Below are positions 49,608 to 61,040 of a stretch of DNA of 64,000 nucleotides, piece by piece. Position 1 is the stretch's first letter, and each line of letters begins with the position of its first letter. Both the position numbers and the translations under genes were made by a program. Source of the stretch: Chamaecyparis obtusa (taxonomy: Eukaryota > Streptophyta > Pinopsida > Cupressales > Cupressaceae); NCBI GenBank assembly GCA_027943335.1, contig BSBK01000765.1, forward strand, positions 1,828,001 to 1,892,000. The letters are read 5' to 3'. Under the pieces are notes generated by a model. The model did not search any database and was not told the origin of the DNA. It worked only from the letters and a program-made list of their open reading frames with translations.

Positions 49608-50848
49608 GAATGGTTCACTCTTCATGTATCATGTTGGTTCCCAAATCAACAAATTGGGAAAATCTAAGAATATTCTAATTTCTATGACTAGGTTGAGAAA
49701 CTACTTTGGATAACAAAAAAAGAATCTTCTTAAAGAAGATGTCTTATACTCTTTAGGAGTTGTAAAACCTTGGTGGGTGTACCTTCGATAAATGAAGTAG
49801 ATTTATGGTTGTATATTTGAAAATCTAATTTTGGGTCCACGTGATATGGCACATGTACCTGAAGTGGTGATCTAAAATCTTATTTTTCCTAATACTAACT
49901 ATCTATCTAAAATTTTAAATGAAATAGAGTATCAACCAAAATAATCTTAACAATAATTAAGATCAGTGCCTTCTTTCAAGGCCACACATATATCCAATTC
50001 CTAGTTATAACTTAAATCACTTGGGAGAATAATCTTATTTTTCCTAATACTATCTCTCTAAATTTTAAATAAAATAGAGTATCAACTAAAATAATCTTAA
50101 CAATAATTAAGATTAGTACCTTCTTTCAAGGCCACAAATATATCCAATTCCTGGTTATAACTTAAATCACTTGGAATAATATTGTGTTTATACCTTATAT
50201 AAACATGCACAAATGTAATGTTACTAAGTTCTTCATAATCAAATTATCCCTTCCTAATTTTTGTGAATGAATCAATTTAAATATAATTATGCCTTACGTA
50301 AACCAACCAATAAAATCACAAAGAATAGATGAAGCTACTTTGATAAATCAGAAATGTCCTTAATATTCTAAATTAAACAATTGACAAAGAAATGAACTGG
50401 AGAGAACTATGTAATTTTTTTCTATTTATCATCAACAAGTAACTAAAAACAAGAAAATTTGGATTCTATTTTTATCATATGCCACTGCAAAAGGTACCAA
50501 AGTATAGCCAATATTCTCCTATACCTTTTTTCTTCTCCTATATCTCCCTATATTTAATTTGGTCCTAGTTTCTCCTTTATATATCAAAATTAGGAGAAGT
50601 GACAAGCTTTAGACCATTACATCATGACTTTTCATAACTAAACATCCTTTAAGCTTAATTTAAATATTTACAATTACATTGAATAGTTTTGAAAAAAAAA
50701 TGAAATAAAAAACAAACTCTAAAAGATGGTGGATGCAATCATGCCCTTTATCATAACAATGCGAGTAGAAATTCATGGCTGAACATGCCTGACAAGATTT
50801 TACTTTGATTGGTTGTCTCCTAAATCATAGGTTGGCCTCTTGGAGTGT
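49608..50848. other. Region right of the chromovirus, with a tandem duplication
   Basis: No gene is seen. It holds the 155-bp duplication entered below. The first part may be the original flank of the chromovirus. Confidence 0.4.
49876..50178. repeat. Tandem duplication, unit about 155 bp
   Basis: Units 49,876-50,030 and 50,031-50,178 share AATCTTATTTTTCCTAATAC, AATAATCTTAACAATAATTA, CCTTCTTTCAAGGCCACA and TATATCCAATTCCT in order, with few substitutions and one short deletion. Confidence 0.85.
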
Positions 50849-51628
50849 TTAAAGACTTTGCCTATGGTATTGGTAAACCTCACATTCACTCAACCATTTG
50901 AAATTTTGGATGGTTGGCATATTGACAAGGTGATTCTTCCATTTCTTATCTTTCATTATCCTCACCTTTGTGATGAACTTTGAATAACCAACATTTGATG
51001 TTGTAATCCTATCTTGGAACAAATTAAAACATTTAAAATTTACATTATTTTCTTCCCTCATGTGTTCTAGGATCTTGGGCACCATCTAGAAAAAGTGAAT
51101 TTTCAAATCACTAAAATCTCTTATATGCCCATCATGATCAACAATATTGGGAAGTGTCCAATATTTGAATGTATGAAAAGAAGTAATCTTACCCCTTACT
51201 TTCTTCTCTTCACACTAAATGTACTTGATCTTTTCAATAATCAAAATTATTATTCTTTCAATCTCTTTTATTATAAGGGGAGCATCAGGATCCTTCATGT
51301 CTCTTTACATAGAGTAGTGACAGAAATATAAGTTGGTTGCCATCACTTCACCAATGCCTCCAGTTTAGGTTTATCTTCTAGAAAGGTATTTAACATTTTT
51401 ATCAAGGAATCATATCATTTGTACACTTTCTCCATCTTACCAACGATGACCTCAACTCCATGTGATAGTATCTACTCAAAGGTATTAAGAATCTATTCTG
51501 GTACTTGTTGTAAGGCCTCCTCATTAACAACCTTCAATTTTTGGATTTCCTCTTCACAAATTCTCTTTTCTTCATTCAATTATTTATTTTCTTTAGTGCT
51601 ATCTATTGTCTTTGGTGAGGCATCTTTG
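50849..51628 (-). pseudogene. Unknown split ORF, C-terminal segment
   Basis: Last segment of a minus-strand coding region that LTR elements have cut apart. It is readable with several stops: SPKTIDSTKEN, NEEKRICEEEIQKLKVVNEE (a coiled-coil-like stretch, about 51,520-51,590), VIVGKMEKVYK, LIKMLNTFLEDKPKLEALVK, TSFHTFKYWTLPNIVDHDGH, and the longest open piece 50,849-51,085 (CFNLFQDRITTSNVGYSKFI, WLSECEVYQYHRQ). I do not recognise the family. It is highly charged, probably soluble, and has no membrane segment. Its frame continues directly into 52,518-52,778 once the solo LTR and one target copy are removed. Confidence 0.5.
51624..51628. repeat. Target-site duplication CTTTG (left)
   Basis: CTTTG before the solo LTR, repeated at 52,518-52,522. 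Confidence 0.85.
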
Positions 51629-52517
51629 TGATGTAGTGCAAGGTAGGAGGATCCCCAATGGAGATGTCCTAGCCCCCAGCAAATAACCACACACAAGAAT
51701 ATAATAACAATACAGAGATATAGATCCACACAATGCCAATACTCATAATAGAATCATTATATTTTCATCCAACATGCCCGGCTGTAAGGCCTTCCGGGTT
51801 ACGGCCAAATACAATGCAATTACAATAGAAACTCCACAAGATCTCGCAAGATCCAAACCAAAACCCTAGCTAGCCCAGATCCACACACTGGTAGGAACCC
51901 CCAAGGAAGATCTAAACTTGTGCTCGCAAGCCCACCAAGCAATCTCCTTGTTTCCCAAGCCGCAGCTACTAGCTCTCCTCAAAACTCGCTCCACATCCAC
52001 CTCCTCTTCTCCCAAGTGGATGAATGATTGCCTAAAGACTTCCCCCACAACCTCTACTTATACCAATCTAAGCCACAGGTCGGCCCTGAAAATAAATTAA
52101 ATACAAATACCGAAATTAAATGCCACAAGTCGGCCAACAACAATAATTAAATTCCCAAAATAGATGTCTTAGTAAAATCACGATATCTCCTAGCTCTGGA
52201 TGAATTAGAACTCATGCTTTGAACCGTAGGTAGAAATATAGGCCCTCTTCAATCCTTAAAATTTGCAGCCTCTAAATCTTTGTGGAAAATTACTTATACG
52301 GCCTGAAATAGGAACCAAAATCCCAAGCAAGGCCAAGCTCCTTCTAGGCCATGCTAAGAAACCAAGACCATTAAATACATCAAAACCAATTACCCAAGAC
52401 CCAAGTAGGTTTATAAAACTCTACAAAACCCCTCACATATGAAAATAAGTCCACACAACTCCATCAAATCTCCCAAACATGCAGGATAGCCAACTACCCT
52501 GGGATGCTCCTGCATCA
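51629..52517. mobile_element. Solo LTR, gypsy type
   Basis: 889 bp starting TGATGTAGTGCAAGGTAGGA and ending CTCCTGCATCA, bounded by perfect CTTTG duplications and with no internal region, so it arose by LTR-LTR recombination. It shares blocks with the LTRs at 52.8 and 55.5 kb (GGAGGATCC, AAGGCCTTCCGGGTTA, GGCCAAATACAAT, GCAATCTCCTTG, CCTGCATCA), so it belongs to a related subfamily. Open frames in it (51,866-52,100) are chance. Confidence 0.9.
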
Positions 52518-52778
52518 CTTTGTGTAGGATCATGGAACTGCTTTGGTTGTCAAGTTATCCTTTCAAAATTTCTCTCAACTTGTCATTTTCAATATATAAC
52601 TTGTTGATCTCAGTATTCAGTTCAACTTCCTTTATTTCAATTTCAATTACTTGTTGTTGCATGTGTTTTACTCTATCCCTAGTACACATAGAATAATGAA
52701 AAGTTGATGTGGCCACCTTTAATGGGGAATTATCTTTCGTGGACTTCACGATGGTAGTGCCCTTTGTTTTCTTCAACA
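52518..52778 (-). pseudogene. Unknown split ORF, middle segment
   Basis: Open over most of its length: MLKKTKGTTIVKSTKDN, STFHYSMCTRDRVKHMQQQV and KEVELNTEINKLYIENDKLR, a charged coiled-coil-like segment, then one stop (after KG) near 52,555. The start side joins in frame to 56,476 across the CAACA duplication; the end side joins to 51,623 across CTTTG. No family recognised. Confidence 0.5.
52774..52778. repeat. Target-site duplication CAACA (left)
   Basis: CAACA before the LTR at 52,779; matched at 56,471-56,475. Confidence 0.85.
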
Positions 52779-53687
52779 TGATGCAAGATAGGTAAGGAGG
52801 ATCCAATTAAGGATAGTCCAAACAAGAAGCCAAACACCACAATGCAGAATAACACAACAAGACAATGTTTTCAACTAAATTTTCATTAACATGTTCGACT
52901 GCAAGGCCTTCCGGGTTAGGGCCAAATACAATCAAAATATTTATGCAATCTTCTAGCTAGTCTAGCTTTGAAACAAATTAGCAACTGATGGAAACCCTAA
53001 GGTAGATCTAAACTTGAGCTCACAAGCCTCCAAGCAATCTCCTTGTCTCCAAGTATGAAAACCACTAGCTCTGCTATTACAAACTATCAGATAACAATAT
53101 GATCTTTAACATCTCGTAAGATCCAAAATTCTATCTCTCACTCTCTACTAATCTGCCTCTAACAACTACCCAAACACTCGTTAAATACTAATCTTCAGCC
53201 ACAAGTCAGCTAGAAGAAACAATTAACTCCTAAGCCAAGTCGGTTTCTATTACAAAAAAATACTAAATGCAACAACATTCGGCTCTCAAATAGCCTTACA
53301 AACATTTAATTCTCCATGTCAGCCTCTAGATCTACATAGGAGAATACAACAAAAGCTACCAACAATAAATGCACCAAGTCGACCAACCAAACCCTCAAGA
53401 ACTCTAGTCGGTAAACCAAAACTACCGAGCGCTAGAGAAACAACCGAGCACTAGTGAAACAACTGAGCATGCAAAGAAACACCAAGCAACACAGGCATTG
53501 TTGAGCAAGCATGTCGATCAAGAACCACATGCATCACCGAGTACAAGAGGTTTCACCGAGTTCCTTTAGCGACCAAGCTTCCTTCAATAACCGAGACCGT
53601 CGGTTAAAGATGCAATCGAGTAACACAGAACCAAAACAACACACCACCATGTAGATTCATTGAGTACCCTAGAATTCCCCTGCATCA
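52779..53687 (-). repeat. 3' LTR of the gag-pro element
   Basis: 909 bp, TGATGCAAGATAGG to CCCCTGCATCA. Contains short repeats built on ACCGAG and GAGCACTAGTGAAACAAC (about 53,425-53,470). Confidence 0.9.
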
Positions 53688-53906
53688 AACACCCTTAGGT
53701 TTGAAAAGATGTTCTCATAGGCTGGAAGAACATCTTCTGGGATTCAGCACATAAACCCCGAACTGGTTCTTCACATTCAAGTCCTCCAACTTTTCACCTT
53801 GCATACTCTTCCACTTAAATTTCCTGTGTCTCTTCAAGTCTTTCCTTGATAACACACATGATTTTTCTCCATATTGATCCATCCTTTCAGAATTTCCCAA
53901 CTCATC

Positions 53907-54575
53907 TCAGTTACCAAAGATCAAGTTTCTCCTACCAAGTGTTGTATACAACAAAGGCATCAGGGAAAACTTCCTGTCATCCTTCTCAACAGTAAACACA
54001 TTCTTGACACAATCATACATAGCTCTGCAATCATATTGCCAAGGTTTACCGAGCAATACATGATAACTATTCATCTCCACAATATCACATAACACTAAAT
54101 CCTTATACTGGCCAATCTAAAAATCAACAAAGCACTTCTCCCTCACTTCCAGAGCATGAACATTTTGTAACCAGCCAATCCTATAAGGATGAGGATGTTT
54201 CATTCTATTCAAACCAAGTTTCTGAACCATGTCCTTAGCAACAAGGTTATCAGTAGTAGTACTATCAACAATTACATCACAAAGTTTACCTCTAGACTTG
54301 CACCGAGTTCTAAACAAGTTACTCCTCTGACAAGGTTCCTCCTTTGTACCAAGAAATGTTCTCCGAACCAGCAAGTTCTCAGATTTAGGTTCATTCTGAA
54401 TGTTCTCATTTACCACAGAATTTTGTTGGTCACCAAACTTCTTCTGTGTATACTCAAAAGAACAGTGTCCTTCTTCACCACAGTTATAACAAGTACCCTT
54501 AAAGATAACTCTACCTATCTTCTTCTTCAATTCCATAGGTTTCGATTCATCTTCAATAGTTGGTTTATCCTTCAC
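53907..54575 (-). pseudogene. Zinc knuckle and protease part of the gag-pro element
   Basis: Knuckle CYNCGEEGHCSFEY (about 54,465-54,505), where the last Cys of C-x2-C-x4-H-x4-C is Tyr. The protease core reads CDVIVDSTTTDNLVAKDMVQ (about 54,225-54,285), where the family has 'VDxGSTxNL', then a stop near 54,117. After it comes LCDIVEMNSYHVLLGKPWQY (54,030-54,092), the usual block after the protease. A further open piece (53,715-53,900) runs toward the PPT. No reverse transcriptase follows. Confidence 0.75.
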
Positions 54576-54653
54576 CGAGTGATCAATCTTTTCCTTCCCT
54601 CAGGGATTACTATGTTGTCTCCTTTTCAACTTATCTTCTGCCTTCAAAGCATA

Positions 54654-55430
54654 CTAATAAGAATCTTCAACCGAATCAATCTTCAGCATACCAAGCTCAT
54701 TCTGAATATTAAATCGCAAACCATTCACATACCAAGCTACCTTTTCTTTACCAAGTTCTTTGTGCCCAGACTGAATAGTTAATTTATAGAACTCCTTGGT
54801 ATAGTCTTCTACAGTCAAATCTTTTTGCTTCAGATTCTGCAACTTCTTAAACAAGTCAAGCTCATAGTCAACAAGTATGAACTTAGCTTTCAATTTAGTC
54901 ACCATCAACCTCCACCGATTGATCTTCATTTCACCTTCATCTTCTCTATCTCTTTGTAATTCTTTCCACCAAAGAGCAACATGTCCTTTCAACTTAGTGT
55001 GTGCCAATCTTACTCTAAGAGGATCTTCAATTTCTTCAAGCTCAAAGAAGTCTTCTAATTCACCAACCCAATCAATCAAGTCCTTGGGTCTCAAAGTACC
55101 AGAGAAAGTAGAAACTTCCATTTGGTAACTATTACTTAACCGAGCTCTAGATATATGTAACTGACTAGTTCTTTCTTCACCAGATCTCTCTCTCCGGTCA
55201 TCTCCACTAGATCTAGAAGCTTCAAAGTCTTCATCAGCTTCCTCATAACCATCATCGGTACCAAGATTCCTTGACATACTAGTAATAGCTCTCATGACCT
55301 CAGTGATCATGTCATTCTTCATTAATTCCATCTCAGATCTGAAATCAACTTTAACCTTCTTTGCAATCTTCGATTCCATAGCATCATAGAGATCGACAAT
55401 CGCTCTAGGGTCCAATATTCTCAGAGGCAT
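54654..55430 (-). CDS. Gag protein of the non-autonomous gypsy element
   Basis: 258 codons open from ATG, the longest open frame in the window. The N-terminal third is charged, with a coiled-coil-like stretch (SKIAKKVKVDFRSEMELMKN) and an acidic-basic linker (DDGYEEADEDFEASRSSGDD). The retrotransposon gag domain covers residues about 125-245: DLIDWVGELEDFFELEEIED, LRVRLAHTKLKGHVALWWKE, ILVDYELDLFKKLQNLKQKD and YTKEFYKLTIQ. It would form the particle core. The frame stops at 54,654 and coding similarity continues past the stop (ALKAEDKLKRRQ), so the stop may be a mutation. It is better preserved than the chromovirus gag. Confidence 0.8.
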   Translation of the reverse strand: MPLRILDPRAIVDLYDAMESKIAKKVKVDFRSEMELMKNDMITEVMRAITSMSRNLGTDDGYEEADEDFEASRSSGDDRRERSGEERTSQLHISRARLSNSYQMEVSTFSGTLRPKDLIDWVGELEDFFELEEIEDPLRVRLAHTKLKGHVALWWKELQRDREDEGEMKINRWRLMVTKLKAKFILVDYELDLFKKLQNLKQKDLTVEDYTKEFYKLTIQSGHKELGKEKVAWYVNGLRFNIQNELGMLKIDSVEDSY

Positions 55431-55530
55431 CCTTTAAGATTTTTGAAAACCCAAAGCAATAAGTCACCAACAAGGTCATGGTGCAAACAACCTCAACTCA
55501 AAGATCAGTTTACACACTCAAGATCTTCTA

Positions 55531-55542
55531 GCTCTAATACCA
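55531..55542 (-). other. Primer-binding site, gag-pro element
   Basis: TGGTATTAGAGC on the minus strand, two bases from the 5' LTR; the same variant as in the chromovirus. Confidence 0.85.
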
Positions 55543-55544
55543 CC

Positions 55545-56470
55545 TGACATAGGACAAGTAAGGAGGATCCAATTAAGAACAATCCAAACAAGCAGCCAAA
55601 AACCACAATGTGGAATAACACAAAAAGACAATGTTTTCAACTAAATTTTCATTAACATGCCCAACTATAAGGCCTTTCAGGTTATGTCCAAATACAATCA
55701 AATTATTTTTGCAATCTTCTAGCTAGTTCAACCTTGAAACAAATCAACAACTGATGGAAACCCTAAGGTAGATCTGAACTTGAGCTCGCAAGCCTCCAAG
55801 AAATCTCCTTATCTCTAAGCATGCAAACCACTAGCTTTGCTATTACAATCTATCAGATAACAATCTGATCTTCAAGATCTCATAGGATCCAAAATTCTAT
55901 CTCTCACCCTCTACTAATTTTGCCTCTAAGAAATACCTAAACAATCCTTAAATATTAATCTTCAACCACAAGTCAGATGGAAGAAACAATTAACTCCTAA
56001 GCCAAGTCGGCTTCTATTACAAAAAAATATTAAATGCAACAATAGTTGGCTCTCAAATAGCCTTACAAATATTTAATTCTCCATGTCAGCCTCTAGATCT
56101 ACATAGGAGAATACAACAAAAGATACCAACATTAAATGCACCAAGTCGGCCAACCAAACCCTCAAGAAATCTAGTTGGTAAACCAAAACTACCGAGCGCT
56201 GAAGAAACAACCGAGCACTAGTGAAACAACTGAGCATGCCAAGAAACACCAAGAAACACAAGCATCACTGAGCAAGCATGTCGACTGAGCACCATAGGCA
56301 TCACCAAGTACAAGTTTCACTAAGCACAAGAGGTTTCACCGAGTTCCTTTAGCGACTGAGCTTCCTTCAATAACCGAGACCGTTAGTTAAAGATGCAACT
56401 GAGTAACATAGAACCAAAACAACACACCACCATGCAGATTCACCGAGTACCCTAGAATGCCCCTGCATCA
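55545..56470 (-). repeat. 5' LTR of the gag-pro element
   Basis: 926 bp, alignable end to end with 52,779-53,687. It has an extra piece near 56,310-56,330 and many scattered substitutions. Ends CCCCTGCATCA. Confidence 0.9.
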
Positions 56471-57216
56471 CAACATATCTAACAATTTACGTTTACTAGT
56501 ATCTATAAAGTTTATCCATGTATCTAGTACCTCAGTATTTGGGTTATATCCCGTACACTTATTCCTTCCTCACAATTAAATTCTGCTACCAACATGGGGT
56601 CCTCTTTTTATCTTACTTGATATAAAAAAATACTTTCTTCAGTGTCATCCCAAGGACAATAATAAAATACTCTTCATTGCCATTTCACTTGCTTCTGAAG
56701 GAGTAACTCGTATCTCATCAAATTTTGTTTCCTTGAATGTTTGAGTGATAACCTCTACATGTTTGGATTCATCCAAACCCATGAGGTTCATCTACTTTCT
56801 TTCTTCAAACTCCTTCAACTTCATCTTCAACCAAAAATATTTGAATTCAAGAGTATTAATGAAATTTCATCTTCTATAAATCTTAGAGACATAGCCTATC
56901 TTTCATCTACATGATATACAAGTCATGCATCTTCCTATATTTGGGCTTCATAGAGATGTGCATCCTCTTCATACTTTGGTTAGGTATTCTATGGATGGTC
57001 CAGTCCCTCATCATCCTTCAAGGCTCTAAGTGAACTTGCTACCTCAACAGTGTCCCTCTCTCCTTCTATTTTCTCATATGGTATGAAAGGTACATGTTCA
57101 TCCCTTTTCTGCTTCATTAGTGGGGGAGGGTTAGATGAAAATTTTGTGTTTGGCACATCATGAAAAAAAAATCCATGGGGTTTCCTTGGTGAATTCTTGG
57201 CATTTTTTGGTAGGGG
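56471..57216 (-). pseudogene. Unknown split ORF, upstream-middle segment
   Basis: Starts with the right CAACA duplication. Minus-strand text near 56,480-56,560 reads NKCTGYNPNTEVLDTWINFI then DTSKRKLLDM and joins in frame to 52,778. At the other end the open piece 56,989-57,216 reads PLPKNAKNSPRKPHGFFFHD, then VPFIPYEKIEGERDTVEVAS and LRALKDDEGLDHP. Between them the frame is broken by stops. It is cut at 57,216 by the copia element. Family unknown. Confidence 0.45.
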
Positions 57217-57683
57217 TGTTAGGATACAAGACAAAAATAATAGTTACATGCAAATATAACCAATATCAAAAAATAATAAACCACACATAAGAGAACACAA
57301 GACACAAAGATTTAATGTGGTTCACCCAATCCCTGGGCTACATCAACCTACAATGAGTCCAATAATATTATTATCTAGTCATTACAACTTGATTATAATC
57401 TATAATCATTTATAACTCAATACCGCCACAAGAAGCTACTAAAATACATGTCATGAAATCCCTAACCCTAATCTATTTTATACAATATTTTTGCCACTTT
57501 AGGGTTATAATTGGTTACAACATGTCATTTGGAAAAATAGCCACAAAAATTAGCTGAAAAATTAGTCAGAAAAATAGTCCCCCAAAAATGAAAAGTAGCT
57601 CCAATAAAATAAAAAATAGCTCCGAACTCCATGATAAATGAAAAGTGTGCAATACTTGCCTAATCAATCACCATAGACTAACA
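57217..57683 (-). repeat. 3' LTR of the copia element
   Basis: 467 bp, TGTTAGGATAC to GACTAACA on the plus strand, with TGTTA/TAACA inverted ends. The polypurine tract adjoins at 57,684-57,696. Confidence 0.9.
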
Positions 57684-58012
57684 ATATCCCACTTGGTGAC
57701 TGATCAGACTCCGTGCTAAACATCAATCTCCCACTTGGAGACTAATCCTGTAGCAATACTGCTACCATATGAGGTTCCCATTGGATCGAACCACCCTAGA
57801 CTCAGCTGTTACTTTATTATGTTCAGTCTAGAAGACCAACCGAAGCTAAACAGGAGTTCAACTTCTCCCTTGTTACTACCTTTGCAAACATATCTACTCG
57901 ATTATCATCCGTATGTATCTTTTCCAACTTTAACTATCCATCATCCAAAACTAATTGAATGAAATGGTACCACAACTGTATGTGTTTTGTCTTTGAATGC
58001 AAAGAAGAATTC

Positions 58013-58537
58013 TTAGAAAGATGAATGACACTTTTGGCTCTCTGTAAATAAATAATTGTACATATGTGGGTGTCCCAATTCCTCCATGAAGAATTGAAGC
58101 CATATCATCTCTTTGGTTTCCTTTGTAGCAACAACATACTCTACCTCAGTAGTGGATAAAGCATTCACCTTCTGTAATCGAGAAATCCAACTCACTATTG
58201 TCCCACCAATAGTAACTACATATCCTATAGTGCTCTGTTGGGTATCAATATCCCCTACCAAATCTAAGTCAACATAGCCATGTAAATTAGTAGTAGAGCC
58301 CCCAAAATGTAAGCATTTACTGGATGTTCCTCTCAAATATATGAGAATCCATTTGAATGCATTCCAATGGTCAATCCCAGGATGACTCATATACCTTCTA
58401 ACAAATCCCATTGCATGTGCAATATCTGGCTGAGTACATACCATAACATACATCAAACTTCCTACAGTTGAAGCATAAGGTACCTTGGACATTTTAGTTT
58501 CATCTTTTGGTGTCTTTGGAAACATCTCCTTAGTCAA
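58013..58537 (-). pseudogene. Copia RNase H
   Basis: Reads YASTVGSLMYVMVCTQPDIA, then LHGYVDLDLVGDIDTQQSTI and NALSTTEVEYVVATKETKEM IWL. These are the copia RNase H blocks 'GYxDxDxAGDxDxRrSTxGY' and 'ALSTTEAEYxAxxxxxKE'. The catalytic Asp, Glu and Asp positions in view are kept. Confidence 0.85.
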
Positions 58538-58723
58538 TTACAAATGACCAGGAAAAGGTGTGTTGACAACTTTGGCATTCTCCATAGAGAAATGATGCAA
58601 CACTTTCTCAATGTAAGCATCCTAAGATAGAGTCAATTTTATGTTCTTCCTATCTCTGCATATTTTCATACTAGGGATTTTTTTTGTTGACCCCAAATCC
58701 TTCATATAAAATGAGTGTACTAA

Positions 58724-59347
58724 CTATTGTTTCAAGCCCTTAATGTGATCCATGTTAGACCCAGCTACACACATATCATCAACATATAAACATAAAATAA
58801 TATAGCTATCATCATCCAACCTCTTAAAATAAACACAATGGTATGAATGAAACCTAGTATATCCATGCTCATGCATAAAACTGTCAAATTTAAGATACCA
58901 TTTACAAGGTGCTTGATTTAAGCCATATAAAAGTTTATTCAATCTGCACACGAAGTGTTCCTTACCTTTGACCTCAAATCCTTGCGATTGTTCCATATAT
59001 ATTTCTTCATCCAAATCACCATGAAGAAAGGTAGTTTTAACATCAAAATGCTCTAAATGAAAATCTTCAGTAGCCACAATACTTAAAACAATACGAATAG
59101 AAGTCATTTTAAAAACAAGAGAAAATATCTCATCAAAATCAATGCCCTTTTTCAGTGCAAATCCTTTTACAACTAACTTGGCTTTAAATCTTTTCTTGCC
59201 TACATCCTCTTCTTTCAGCCTGTAAACCCATTTATTATGTAAAGCCCTTTTACCTATAGGTAACTTACATAAATCCCAAGTTTGATTTTTTAGCAAGGAG
59301 TCCATTTCATCTACCATTGTAGACTCCCACTGAAGCTTTGTATCCAT
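58724..59347 (-). pseudogene. Copia reverse transcriptase
   Basis: 207 codons open: WVYRLKEEDVGKKRFKAKLV, FDVKTTFLHGDLDEEIYMEQ, LNKLLYGLNQAPCKWYLKFD and the catalytic CLYVDDMCVAG. Both catalytic blocks are present. The frame ends at 58,724, before the RNase H linker. Confidence 0.9.
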
Positions 59348-59491
59348 CTACACAGCTTCATCATAACATTTTGGTTCACCAACATCTATTAATAAAATAT
59401 AATACAAAGATAGATAAAATCTTTCTAGAGGTCTACTTAACCTTGTTGACCATCTAACATTCAATGGGGTTTGTGGTATTTGTTGTTTCTA

Positions 59492-59725
59492 TTATTGTGA
59501 AGCATAAGGAACTACTGGAACATCATCTTTTGGAGTATCATCCAGTACTACATAATCATTTTCCTTCTTCTCATGCTGCTGCAACAGATCTTTGTACAAC
59601 ACTTTCTCATTGAATATTATATCCTTTCTTCTTACAATTTTATGATTTTCAAAATCCCAAAGCCTATAACCAAATTCATCAATGCCATATCTAATAAATA
59701 CACATTTCTTTGACTTAGCTTCCAA
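59492..59725 (-). pseudogene. Copia integrase C-terminal region
   Basis: Reads SKKCVFIRYGIDEFGYRLWD then NHKIVRRKDIIFNEK, the GKGYRLWDP-like block found between the integrase core and reverse transcriptase of copia elements. Confidence 0.8.
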
Positions 59726-59745
59726 CTTGGTTCTATTTTCAGAAT

Positions 59746-60440
59746 CTATATGTGCAAATGCTTCACAACCAAAGGTTTTGAGAAAAAATAACTCACCTTC
59801 TTACCAATCCATGCTTCCTCTAGATTACCACAATCCAAAGGAGTAGAATGACCTCTATTGATTAAATAAACAATAGTGTTTGCAGCCTCTACCCACATGT
59901 TTAAGTGTAGACCAACATGTAACCTCATACTCCTTGCACGCTCTGTTATTATCCTGTTCATGCGTTCAACCACTCCATTTTCTTGTGGAGTCCTTGGTAT
60001 AGTTTTCTACCTAGGAATACCATTAGAGGAACAATAATCTTCAAATTCTATACTGCAATACTCACCACCATTATCAGATTTGAGATATTTTGGCCTTTTA
60101 CCAGTCTTATTCTCAACCAAGCATTTCCATTTCTTAAAAGTTTGAAATACATCACATTTTTGTCTAAGGAAATAAATCCATACTTTTCTTGTTGGATCAT
60201 CTATAAATTTAACATAATGAAAAGAGACACCAAGGGAAGATACCTGAGATGGTCCCCATAAATCTGTATGCACAATCTCTAATTTCTCATTTTTCTTTTC
60301 CTTCCCTCTCTTCTATTTTCCATACACACAACTTTAACATAAATCCACATTGACACATTTTAGACCTGGTAAAACTTTCTTTGAATGATGTAATTTCATA
60401 CCTTTTTCACTCATGTGCCAAATTCTATTGTGCCATAGTG
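59746..60440 (-). pseudogene. Copia integrase
   Basis: The zinc-binding part near 60,330-60,440 has LWHNRIWHMSEKGMKLH and a stop in place before SCVYGKQ. The catalytic core (60,007-60,273 and 59,746-59,973) has VHTDLWGPSQVSSLGVSFHY, YLKSDNGGEYCSIEFEDYC and TPQENGVVERMNRIITERAR. The D, D and E residues are all kept, with a stop between the second and third blocks (after GIPR). Confidence 0.9.
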
Positions 60441-60744
60441 TTGTGTCAAAATCTACAATAATTGTTTGATGTTCTTCCTAATCAACTACAACAACTGTTC
60501 CTGAACATTCATTTTTATCTGAAATAATTAAAGTAGAAGGAACAATATGACTAGTACAAAGATATAAGGTGCCTACTTTCACACCTTTTTCTACTACTAA
60601 GGAACCTTTTGAAACCTTCCAATTTTTATCATTAAAAGTAACTGTGCAACCCTCATCACCCAGTCGCCCTGTTGAAATTAAAGTCCTACTCAACCTTGTA
60701 ACATGTCTTACCTCTTGTAGTAGCCAATGATTCCTATTTTGCAA

Positions 60745-61040
60745 TTTAATCTTAATTTTTCCCTTTCCAACAATTTAACATGGTTCATAATCTCCCAAAT
60801 AAACTAGCCCAAAATCCCCTTGGACATAATCAAGAAAATAACCTCTATGGAGTGTAGCATGAAATGAAGCCCCATAATCTAAAACCCATGAATCATCAGC
60901 ACTTTCTAAAGAAAGAAGAAAAACATCCTCTTCAAATTTATTACTTACTACATTTTCCTCCTTATTACCTTCTTGTTTGTCTCCTTTATTCTTGCAAGAC
61001 CAACAATCTTTCTTCTTGTGACCTTGTTTTCCACAGTACT
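60745..61040 (-). pseudogene. Copia zinc knuckle and protease
   Basis: The knuckle at about 61,000-61,042 is C-stop-Y-C-GKQGHKKKDC, so a stop codon sits inside the C-x2-C spacing. The protease site near 60,880 reads SWVLDYGASFHAT, where the family has DSGAS; the active-site Asp stays but the Ser is Tyr. Confidence 0.8.

Larger units (their letters stand above)
52779..56470 (-). mobile_element. Non-autonomous gypsy element, gag-protease only
   Basis: A structurally complete insertion of about 3.7 kb: LTRs at 52,779-53,687 (3') and 55,545-56,470 (5'), perfect CAACA duplications outside, PBS TGGTATTAGAGC at 55,531-55,542, and a purine-rich CTAAGGGTGTT before the 3' LTR. The internal region is only 1,857 bp and encodes gag, a zinc knuckle and a protease-like domain. 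There is no reverse transcriptase, RNase H or integrase, and no room for them. It would need enzymes from a related element. Its gag resembles that of the chromovirus at 47.1 kb (KLKG.. LWW, DYE), so such a relative could have supplied them. Confidence 0.85.

Noticed and set aside
51866..52100. Overlapping 60-codon frames
   Set aside because: They lie inside the solo LTR and match no retroelement protein.
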